Part shown: positions 57,331-64,000 of the stretch, piece after piece
How positions within the stretch are numbered: position 1 is the stretch's first letter
Layout of the letters: each line of letters opens with the position of its first letter
Assembly: GCA_015075375.1 (NCBI GenBank)
Contig: JABTUM010000002.1
Location: 1,351,393-1,415,392 of the forward strand
Direction: 5' to 3'
Length of the DNA: 64,000 bases
DNA from: Planctomycetota bacterium
GTDB taxonomy: Bacteria; Planctomycetota; SZUA-567; H5-PLA8
The notes under the pieces: generated by a model
What the model saw: only the letters and a program-made list of their open reading frames with translations
The model's database searches: none
Told to the model about the DNA's origin: nothing
Translations under genes and position numbers: made by a program

Positions 57331-57999
57331 ATGAGTCGAGTGCAAGTCACGATTTTCTGCATAGGCGCATTTGTGCTCGGCGCGCTTGCCGGATGGACCA
57401 TGCGAGAGCTGTCTTTTCAAGCAATTGAGGATGAGGGTAAGGTTGCAATAGTGAACCAACTACCTTCCAAAGATTCCAAACAGGCCATGCCTCCCACTGC
57501 ACTGGAATCCGAATTAATTGCCCTAGTTGGTAACCATGACGCAAGAACAAAAAGACCTGAAGAAGTAGAAGCGGCGGTTCACATGCTAGGATTCATCCAT
57601 TCCGCGAATTCGAGACAGGCTCTGCTTCGACTGTTAAACTACCAACCAACCGCTCAAAAACAGGAGCGCATTGCAGGGCTGAGTGCAAAGCCTACTTTCC
57701 CTGCACTCAGGGCACTTGTGCGACACGGGCCGATAGCCATAGATGATGCCATTTCTTTTTTGGCAGCCTCAACGGAAGATGAAGCCGTGTCTCGAATTGT
57801 CCCCGTGGCAATTCTTATAAAGAATATTGATTCGAAATCTGGGATAGAGAAAGTTACCAACCTGATTGCCTCTCAAGGCGGCCCAGGAAGCGGCCCAACT
57901 CGCTTTACGCAATGCCTTGATTTTATAAGAGTGGCCCCCTACATTGACAGTCATGGCAACCTCATATCGAGTGGCGAGCTTTCGGCCGCAGATCAATAG
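57331..57999 (+). CDS. membrane-anchored HEAT-like protein 1
   Basis: A 222-residue protein. The ATG at 57331 follows GGAG at a spacing of 8. Residues ~5-27 (VTIFCIGAFVLGALAGWTMR) are an N-terminal membrane anchor. The rest is helical: VEAAVHMLGFIHSANSRQAL, FPALRALVRHGPIAIDDAIS and later helices look like degenerate HEAT pairs. It follows the giant gene by 25 bases, in the same direction. AT-rich composition matches the giant gene's 3' part. Confidence 0.55.
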   Translation: MSRVQVTIFCIGAFVLGALAGWTMRELSFQAIEDEGKVAIVNQLPSKDSKQAMPPTALESELIALVGNHDARTKRPEEVEAAVHMLGFIHSANSRQALLRLLNYQPTAQKQERIAGLSAKPTFPALRALVRHGPIAIDDAISFLAASTEDEAVSRIVPVAILIKNIDSKSGIEKVTNLIASQGGPGSGPTRFTQCLDFIRVAPYIDSHGNLISSGELSAADQ

Positions 58000-58062
58000 T
58001 AAACGTGACCGATCTTGGGCTGAAAGTGGGTGCTTCTAACTTGCAACGCAAGGCCAATCCCA

Positions 58063-59031
58063 ATGCGCAAGGTTCTCCTCCTAGGCACAGGGGCATTTAT
58101 TATTGCGCTTTTTGCACTAACTCATTGGCTTTCCGCCGCTCCCGGTTCTGGGATTGGCGAGCCGAGAGCGCAAATTGAAATCGACGTGTCTGGCGCACGT
58201 AAGCCCGCTGTTGCCCGAACGAATTCCGCTCTCCCCTCTCTGGATTTAGTGCAGCGCCTTAAGGTTGGTGATCCTAGACTAACGCCTCTCGTTGACTCGT
58301 CGCTCCCTGTAAGCCAGCGCATCTCGCCGGATATTACAGCAAAAATCCCTTCCGTCTCGAATGCCGAGGACTGCAAAATCCTGGCGATGGTACTCACCAA
58401 TCCTCTCGACGACGACACCGTGCGCAATGAAATATCCAATCTGCTACGCCGCTCGAAGTATCCCGGACTTACCGACGCACTGTTCCAAGTGCTGGCCCAT
58501 CCGTCCGAGAAGCCACGCTTTCGCTCGTTCGCCGTACAGCACCTTTGGCAGCAATGGGATGGCGCGGACGACGACGCGCGCGGTGACATCGAATCCCGAT
58601 TACGCGCGCTGATCGAGGACCGGCATGCCGAGGTCCGCCGTGAGGCATTGCTGGCCTTGGTGCGCATGAAAGATCCGCTGGGCCGTGAAACCGCCGTGCG
58701 CTGGCTCGCAACGAACGGCCCGGAGCTCGACGGCGTGCGTGACTTGGCCATCCGTTGCGTTTACGACTTGAATCTGCGTGAGCATTTGCCACTCATCCGA
58801 AACCATGTTCGTAATCCTAACGAGACGATACGCATAGCCGCCATCGTTGCATTGAGCTACTGGAAAGACGAGGAAAGCCGCTCTGCTTTCGAGGAGGCCG
58901 CCGAATCATCCGTCGTGCGCCTCCAGCGCGCCGGCAAGGCTGCGATGAACCGGCTAGACGGTAAATGGGGCGATCTGGAATCGAAGTCTGGAGAAGAAGC
59001 ATTCCCCCAGAGCACTCCCCATCGCGAATGA
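58063..59031 (+). CDS. membrane-anchored HEAT-repeat protein 2
   Basis: A 322-residue protein with anchor MRKVLLLGTGAFIIALFALT. The segment FRSFAVQHLWQQWDGADDDA, then RHAEVRREALLALVRMKDPL, IRIAAIVALSYWKDEESRSA and LQRAGKAAMNRLDGKWGD form HEAT helices, the clearest in this cassette. The VQHL motif is shared with the 60033 gene, so they are paralogues. The middle of the gene is more GC-rich than its ends. Acts outside the cytoplasm, probably as a binding scaffold. Confidence 0.65.
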   Translation: MRKVLLLGTGAFIIALFALTHWLSAAPGSGIGEPRAQIEIDVSGARKPAVARTNSALPSLDLVQRLKVGDPRLTPLVDSSLPVSQRISPDITAKIPSVSNAEDCKILAMVLTNPLDDDTVRNEISNLLRRSKYPGLTDALFQVLAHPSEKPRFRSFAVQHLWQQWDGADDDARGDIESRLRALIEDRHAEVRREALLALVRMKDPLGRETAVRWLATNGPELDGVRDLAIRCVYDLNLREHLPLIRNHVRNPNETIRIAAIVALSYWKDEESRSAFEEAAESSVVRLQRAGKAAMNRLDGKWGDLESKSGEEAFPQSTPHRE

Positions 59032-59105
59032 AATGGCACCGCCGCTTAAGCATCACTGGCTTGGCGTCCAAATAACAAGGAGCACTTTTGAGAGGGGGGA
59101 AGCTT

Positions 59106-60032
59106 ATGCCGCGAAGGACACAAATTCCTGTCTTGGCCGTCTTGATTTGGCTGGCTAGTTCTCATGGCCGAGGCCAAGAGACAACGGCAAAAGCCATGGC
59201 TCAGTTGCCTATCAAGATAGTAGGTACGGCTTCCGGAGGAACGGTAAGTCTGGGCTTTTCTGGCAACCCGGATGCGCTTATTGCAGTTGAAACACAAGCT
59301 AATGAAACAGCCATGCAGGTAGCCGCTAAACTCGCCCAAAAAGCGGAAGAAGTCAATCTTCCTCATATTAGCTTGGATGGGAATTCTGGCCTGATGCTTA
59401 TTGCCAATTGTTCTGGGGGATCTGTTTTTTACCGCTCGACGGACCTAGGCCTTGCCGGCCCTCCCAATGTTTCAAGTTTTAGGTGTGTGAGCCAGAAAGC
59501 TGGAGCAAAGGTCACACTTTCCTGGACCTTGCCCAATCCCGCTCCAGACAGCATTTTTATTTATCGTTCTAACCATCCATTAGCCGTCGTTGAAGGAACA
59601 TCAACATCCTATGAGGATACAAAGTTTAATCCTGCTGAGCCTAACGGCACAATTTTGCATAGCTATGCCGTGGTCAGCGGACACGAAAGAAACGCCGATA
59701 ATAAAATTGAGCGGTATTCCGACATTGCCTTCGTTCGGAATGTCAATAATCCCGAGTACATGACTAACGACACCTTTCACATTACGAACACAGGCGTAGG
59801 CGACGGACGCTTAGGGAAGACTTATCAATGGTCACTTCGCAAGAATGGCGGCGTGGACCCCGCAACATGGTCTCTCGACAGTGGCGCGTTGGCTCCAGGA
59901 TTAACAATTTCTGAACTAGGAGAAATTCAAGGCACTGCTTCCCAAAAAGGCGCGTTTACTTTTACCGCAAAAGTTACTGGTGCAAACGGGGTATCTACAA
60001 CAAAATCGCTTTCAATGGAGATCAAAGACTGA
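59106..60032 (+). CDS. secreted protein with small beta domain and He_PIG-like domain
   Basis: A 308-residue protein with a signal peptide (IPVLAVLIWLASSHGRGQ) and GAGGGGGG upstream of ATG 59106. Residues ~35-120 (IKIVGTASGGTVSLGFSGNP to STDLGLAGPPNVS) form a small beta domain that resembles nearly the whole 60977 protein. A fibronectin-like domain follows (KVTLSWTLPNPAPDSIFIYR). The C-terminal ~85 residues (YQWSLRKNGGVDPATWSLDS to ALAPGLTISELGEIQGTA) look like the He_PIG Ig domain. Likely surface or periplasmic binding protein. Confidence 0.6.
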   Translation: MPRRTQIPVLAVLIWLASSHGRGQETTAKAMAQLPIKIVGTASGGTVSLGFSGNPDALIAVETQANETAMQVAAKLAQKAEEVNLPHISLDGNSGLMLIANCSGGSVFYRSTDLGLAGPPNVSSFRCVSQKAGAKVTLSWTLPNPAPDSIFIYRSNHPLAVVEGTSTSYEDTKFNPAEPNGTILHSYAVVSGHERNADNKIERYSDIAFVRNVNNPEYMTNDTFHITNTGVGDGRLGKTYQWSLRKNGGVDPATWSLDSGALAPGLTISELGEIQGTASQKGAFTFTAKVTGANGVSTTKSLSMEIKD

Positions 60033-60965
60033 ATGGCAATTCACCCTATCACCAGACAATTTGCTGTAGCCGTATTGGGATTAGCTGTCATCTTCCCGGT
60101 CTGTTTTATTGACTACGGTTTCAAGAATGGCGGCACTTCTGATTCCGATCAAGATCATGCCACGCGTCAACACTCTACCAAGCCGCATGAAAGTTTACGT
60201 AGTACCTCAAACGCGATAGGCTCGGTGCACAGTAGTAGTGGGAATATTAGCAGCGCTATCGTCTTTCCGACTGCGTTGAAACCGAGCGCGATGAGTGGCG
60301 CGCCACGTAATAACGCGTGGTTGGCTTTGCGCGATCCGTCACGTAGCGAAGGTGAACGAAATGCCCTCTTGAATGACCTTCGAAACTGCGGTGATTTATA
60401 CGTGCTGGATGAGATTTGGGCCATGATTCAAGACCCGGCGCTATCAGACCGATGGCGAGGGTTCTGCGTTCAACATCTGGCTGAATACCATTTGCTATAT
60501 CGCGATGAGCGAAGCAGTGGACTTCTTTTCTCCATAACCATGGATTCCAATACGGAAGTTCGAGCGTCTGCGGTGTTTTCATTTGCCAGGGTTGCCTGGA
60601 AGTATGCAGAAGCCGGGAATGAGCAGCTCGCCGACGATTGGGATCGTGTAATTGGCGAGAACATCTGTGTGTCCTCGCCCATTTCTGCAAGAGTTGCTGC
60701 GGTTCGCGGAATAGGTCTTACACGGTCACATAAGTTTATTTGCGAACTGTTGCGAATAGCCCAGGATGCTTCGGAGCCCTTGGTTATAAAAAAGGCTGCC
60801 TTGGACTCTATTGGGTCAATAGGCGGGAAAGAAGATTATGCAATATTGAGCCAAATTTCCTTAACATCGTCCTCGAAAACAATTCGCATGGCTGCCGCCC
60901 GCGCACTTCAGCGGATACGGACCGCCGATAACGTCTTAATTAGTGCGGATGGCCCTGCCGACTAA
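60033..60965 (+). CDS. membrane-anchored HEAT-like protein 3
   Basis: A 310-residue protein whose ATG directly follows the previous stop. N-terminal anchor (FAVAVLGLAVIFPVCFIDYG), a Ser/Thr/His-rich linker to about residue 90, then HEAT-like helices: RWRGFCVQHLAEYHLLYRDE, TEVRASAVFSFARVAWKYAE, LVIKKAALDSIGSIGGKEDY, IRMAAARALQRIRTADNV. The WRGFCVQHL motif corresponds to FRSFAVQHL in the 58063 protein. Probably extracytoplasmic. Confidence 0.6.
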   Translation: MAIHPITRQFAVAVLGLAVIFPVCFIDYGFKNGGTSDSDQDHATRQHSTKPHESLRSTSNAIGSVHSSSGNISSAIVFPTALKPSAMSGAPRNNAWLALRDPSRSEGERNALLNDLRNCGDLYVLDEIWAMIQDPALSDRWRGFCVQHLAEYHLLYRDERSSGLLFSITMDSNTEVRASAVFSFARVAWKYAEAGNEQLADDWDRVIGENICVSSPISARVAAVRGIGLTRSHKFICELLRIAQDASEPLVIKKAALDSIGSIGGKEDYAILSQISLTSSSKTIRMAAARALQRIRTADNVLISADGPAD

Positions 60966-60976
60966 GGAATGTTGTC

Positions 60977-61348
60977 ATGCATAACGGGTTCAAACTGATT
61001 TTGTTGCTGGGATCTGTGGCTGTTTTCTGCGCCTGTGCTTCCCGTGCCGAAGAGCAGGATGCGGTGGTTTTTGTTGTCTTTAAGTTTTCTGGTACTCCAC
61101 AAGGTGGTGAGTTAACGGTTAAGTGTGCATCCGACCCCACAAAATTTGTAAAGATTCAAACAGCAAACGGCGATTCAATTACTGCTCTTCATAAAAATCT
61201 TGCAAGTGGCATATCGGGAAAGTTAGGCACTCTAAGTGCAGTTGCGATCAAAGATGGCGTTTTTATTCAGAATGCTAACACCAAGTCGTTTAGGTTTGAG
61301 ACGACGGATGCGGGCATCCAGCTTCCTCCAAGCCCCCTTCGAAAGTAG
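60977..61348 (+). CDS. small secreted beta-domain protein
   Basis: A 123-residue protein. Signal peptide MHNGFKLILLLGSVAVFCAC (a possible lipobox CAC). The mature ~90 residues (FKFSGTPQGGELTVKCASDP, FVKIQTANGDSITALHKNLA, TDAGIQLPPSP) align by eye with residues ~35-120 of the 59106 protein: GT..GG start, V+T motif, helix, and STD.G..PP end. It is thus a stand-alone copy of that domain. Last gene of the cassette; HsdS converges 9 bases later. Confidence 0.6.
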   Translation: MHNGFKLILLLGSVAVFCACASRAEEQDAVVFVVFKFSGTPQGGELTVKCASDPTKFVKIQTANGDSITALHKNLASGISGKLGTLSAVAIKDGVFIQNANTKSFRFETTDAGIQLPPSPLRK

Positions 61349-61357
61349 CACTGCTGT

Positions 61358-62773
61358 TTATGCTCCCTTGGCGCGGCGCCCGCGTTTCTGTTTGGGTGTT
61401 TCAGACGCCCGCTCGGCGCGGATTCGGTCGAGGAGGACGGAGGCGGGCTCGTAGGAGCGGCCTTCGCGGCGGGCGAGTTCGGCTTCGGTGGGGACGAGTT
61501 CGCCGCGGAAGGCGCGGACGAGGAGCGCGGGGGTGAGCTTATCCACCTGCGCGCGGGCCTGAGCCAAGCGGGCCTCCAGCCGGTCGGCCAGCGCAAACAA
61601 GCCTTCCACGCGCCGCACGATTTCTTGTTGTTCGGGGAGAGGGGGAAGTAATAACTGCAAAGCTCGAATTTCATCGGTGTTTATGTTATTCACGCCGCTT
61701 GTCGAACGAGCGGGAACCTCGATTTGCTTCCTTACGCCGTAGCTACCCAATGCCAAGCTCATGAACTCCGGTGCAACTTTGTCCGTGTTCGGTCGAAGTC
61801 GAATTAAGTACCCCGCGTAGGCGAAATCACGGTCGGACTTTCGCACCAACGCACACTTTCCAACTAAAGAAACGCTGCCGTTTGAGCGAATGAGCAAAAT
61901 ATCGCCCGGGATCAGTCGAAGTTGTTGAAATTCTCTCTCGGGTAACTCGGCGTACTTGAGGTCGGAGTGGCTGGTTATGCCGTCAGCAATGTTTGGGATT
62001 CGCAGCACGGGCACGCCGCGCTTCTCATAACCGCACTTTTGTGACGTACCATACTTCAGGCTTTGGATGACCTCACCGACTAACGCCAACTGCCACCCCA
62101 AAGGAAGGTCACCGGTCTCTACATCACTTGTCGAATTATTCTTCCTCCAATCCACCGTGAGGCGGCCGGAGCAGGCGGCCGCGAGGACGGATTGGCGGAA
62201 GCGTTTGAGCAGGACGGGAATCTTCGCCAGCCGCTCCTGGCAGGCGTCCACCTTGGCCAGCAACTTCGCCAGCTTCGCCACAATCCGCCGCTGCTCGGCG
62301 AGGGGGGCGAGCGGCAATTCCAATGCTTCAAGAAAGCTTGTCGGGACACGGGCTTGTCCTGCCGTGCCAGTGAAGTTCTCTTTTGCGGCTCGGCGAACCG
62401 AGGATTGCGCAAGGAAGCGAAAAACGTAGTGAGGGTCTATCCCGGCGAGTGGACGGATGACGTGAAGCTCTGTCGTGCCGCAACCGATCCCATTCCGTAA
62501 CCCCGTGGCAACCGCGCCTTTGCCATTCTCCATGCAAGGAGTGATCTTGGCGAACAATACGTCACCTTCAGCAAAATGAGTGAAACCCTTCCGAACTTCT
62601 CCTAGCGCCCTTTCATCCAAAGAATCGAACGCAGGCTTGGACTCACTCACCGCAGCCATCCGGACAAACGAGATGGGCATAGAATCGTCCAGGCTCTTCG
62701 GATGCCGGGGATTAAGTACGGCAACCTGATCCAGCGAAGCAGAAACCCAACCCTCCGGCAGTTCCTCGCTCAT
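61358..62773 (-). CDS. hsdS: type I restriction-modification specificity subunit
   Basis: A 471-residue HsdS. Two target recognition domains can be seen: the first to about residue 165 (GWVSASLDQVAVLNPRHP; VPTSFLEALELPLAPLAEQR), the second about 220-395 (GWQLALVGEVIQSLKYGTSQ; PLPEQQEIVRRVEGLFALAD). Each ends in a PL.EQ..IV motif followed by a long spacer helix, the standard HsdS order. It sets the bipartite DNA target of the complex with HsdM and HsdR. It starts by ATGA overlap with hsdM. The Lys/Arg-rich tail (KQKRGRRAKGA) is common in this subgroup. Confidence 0.9.
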   Translation of the reverse strand: MSEELPEGWVSASLDQVAVLNPRHPKSLDDSMPISFVRMAAVSESKPAFDSLDERALGEVRKGFTHFAEGDVLFAKITPCMENGKGAVATGLRNGIGCGTTELHVIRPLAGIDPHYVFRFLAQSSVRRAAKENFTGTAGQARVPTSFLEALELPLAPLAEQRRIVAKLAKLLAKVDACQERLAKIPVLLKRFRQSVLAAACSGRLTVDWRKNNSTSDVETGDLPLGWQLALVGEVIQSLKYGTSQKCGYEKRGVPVLRIPNIADGITSHSDLKYAELPEREFQQLRLIPGDILLIRSNGSVSLVGKCALVRKSDRDFAYAGYLIRLRPNTDKVAPEFMSLALGSYGVRKQIEVPARSTSGVNNINTDEIRALQLLLPPLPEQQEIVRRVEGLFALADRLEARLAQARAQVDKLTPALLVRAFRGELVPTEAELARREGRSYEPASVLLDRIRAERASETPKQKRGRRAKGA

Positions 62774-64000
62774 TGCGCCCCGCCCTCTTCCTTCTCCACC
62801 AGGGCGACGATCTCGCGCAAATCTTCCACCACCGCTTCCAGCTCGGTTATGGCCTCGCTCGCCAAATCCTGCGGCTCGGGCAGCTCGTCTGCGTCATCTA
62901 GCGACTCGTCCTTGAGCCACGTCACGTCGAGCTTGTAGGCGCGCTCCTGGATCGCCGCCAACGTGAAACGGCGGAAGCGTCCGGTTTCGCCGGTATCCGT
63001 GCGCTTGCTCAGCCCATTGGGGTCCTTGCCGTAGGCTTTCTCGAACTCGGCGAAGTGCTCGGGCGAGAGCGGGCGGTCCTTCTTGGTGATGCCCGGCACG
63101 TTGGAGCGCGCATCGAAGATCCAGACGGCCTCGGTGGGCCGCCCCTTCTGGAAGAAGATTACGTTGGCCTTCACGCCCTGGCTGTACGGGGTGAACGTCC
63201 CGCGCGGCAGGCGCAGCACGGTATGCAGGTTGCAGTCCTGCATGAGTATCTCGAAGACCTCTCCGGCCTTGCCTTCGAAGAGGCAGTTATCCGGCAGGAC
63301 CACCGCCGCGCGCCCGCCTTCTTTAAGCACGGTCAGGATGTGCTGGACGAAGTTCAACTGTTTGTTGCTCGTGGTGATGGTGAAGTCGTCTCGTTCGGGC
63401 GCTTGGTTGGCGCCCTTGGTCCCAAACGGGGGATTGGTGAGGATGCAGTCGAAGCGCCGCGCATCGGGCGGATCGTAGATCGTATCGCCCAGGGCGATGC
63501 CCGGTTCCAGCCCGTGCAGGTACAGGTTCATCAGAGCCAAGCGGCGCGGTCGCGGCACGAGGTCTTGGCCGAAGTACGTCCCCTTCTTGATGCGCTTGGC
63601 GGTCTCGCGGTCCAGCGCTCCGCCTTTAGTCTGCTCCATCAGCCATTCGTAAGCGGCCACCAGGAAGCCGCCGGTGCCGCAGGCCGGATCGCTGATGGTG
63701 AAATCCTTGATCGCGCGCGGGTCGGGCTTCATGCAGCGGACGATAGACTGGATCAGCACGCGCGGGGTGAAGATCGCGCCCGCACCCTTTTTGCCTTCAC
63801 TGGCGGCCTTCTCCAGCAGCCCTTCGTAAGCCTCCGCCTTCACGTCCACACCCAGCGCGGTCCATTCGGTCTCGTCAATGAGCGTGATGAGCTTCTTGAG
63901 ATTTACCGGGTTGTTGATGCGGTTGAGCGCACCCGCGTAGATATCGCCCAGGATACCAGGGGCCTTGCCGAGCTTGCGCAGGAGGTCGGTGTATTCGTCG
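62770..64000 (-). CDS. hsdM: type I restriction-modification methylase subunit, 5' partial
   Basis: The frame is open to the right edge, beyond the internal GTG at 63849. The added part reads DEYTDLLRKLGKAPGILGDI then NRINNPVNLKKLITLIDE, the normal HsdM helical N-terminal domain, so the start lies outside the window. FTISDPACGTGGFLVAAYEW holds the SAM-binding motif I, and DCILTNPPFG the catalytic NPPF motif of adenine methylases. The last ~60 residues form an acidic helix that contacts HsdS. It methylates host DNA at the HsdS target. HsdR must be further right or elsewhere. Confidence 0.9.
   Translation of the reverse strand, partial: DEYTDLLRKLGKAPGILGDIYAGALNRINNPVNLKKLITLIDETEWTALGVDVKAEAYEGLLEKAASEGKKGAGAIFTPRVLIQSIVRCMKPDPRAIKDFTISDPACGTGGFLVAAYEWLMEQTKGGALDRETAKRIKKGTYFGQDLVPRPRRLALMNLYLHGLEPGIALGDTIYDPPDARRFDCILTNPPFGTKGANQAPERDDFTITTSNKQLNFVQHILTVLKEGGRAAVVLPDNCLFEGKAGEVFEILMQDCNLHTVLRLPRGTFTPYSQGVKANVIFFQKGRPTEAVWIFDARSNVPGITKKDRPLSPEHFAEFEKAYGKDPNGLSKRTDTGETGRFRRFTLAAIQERAYKLDVTWLKDESLDDADELPEPQDLASEAITELEAVVEDLREIVALVEKEEGGAQ

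Overview
Origin. The window is a GC-rich bacterial chromosome segment made almost entirely of phage-derived DNA. Two different tailed-phage structural modules lie head to tail on the + strand, followed by a more AT-rich block of secreted or membrane-anchored proteins and, at the right edge, a type I restriction-modification locus on the - strand. I lean towards a Planctomycetota host, as an inference. The reasons are a short membrane protein whose N-terminus resembles planctomycetal RTLL...VAVWLG-type proteins (5666-5998), a terminase whose reading resembles planctomycetal prophage terminases, and intergenic AATCC-type runs. No rRNA, tRNA, CRISPR array, insertion sequence or integrase was found.

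Module 1 (1-35348). Small early or accessory genes come first: a cupin-fold protein, a D12-class adenine methylase, HTH proteins, and small membrane and Cys-cluster proteins. They are interrupted by one - strand membrane gene. The packaging and head block follows: small terminase candidate, a stand-alone sigma region-2-like protein, large terminase with apparently reordered nuclease blocks, DUF4055-like portal, scaffold and major capsid. Between head and connector genes sit a fibre-like protein with a signal peptide and a lysis cassette (XhlA-like, holin-like, i-spanin and o-spanin candidates) with no recognisable endolysin. Connector, tail tube, short tape measure and a large distal tail/fibre block follow. 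The fibre block contains a seven-repeat RCC1 propeller protein and two glycosyltransferases. A 21-bp element is repeated exactly upstream of the scaffold/capsid genes and of the tail-completion gene. In both places it overlaps a small hairpin that could hide the ribosome binding site.

Module 2 (35438-52989). This begins abruptly inside a large terminase gene that lacks its Walker A half, so either module 1 or a recombination event interrupts it. Next come a - strand cassette of two secreted Cys-rich proteins, a small HTH gene behind a perfect 12-bp inverted repeat, and a lambda-like order: W-like protein, portal, fused prohead protease/major capsid, DUF2190 decoration protein, joining proteins, tail tube, frameshifted tail chaperone pair, tape measure and tail-tip proteins. 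A free-standing endonuclease VII/HNH gene is inserted just before the tail tube gene. The module ends with a protein carrying 30 cysteines in 132 residues, mostly as repeated CX3C pairs.

Right block (52990-61348). A 1360-residue secreted chimera with a seven-repeat propeller is followed by three membrane-anchored HEAT-like proteins alternating with two secreted proteins that share a small beta domain. This is the least familiar set in the window and the best candidate for an undescribed system. HsdS and the 3' part of HsdM (61358-64000) converge on it from the right; HsdR is not in the window.
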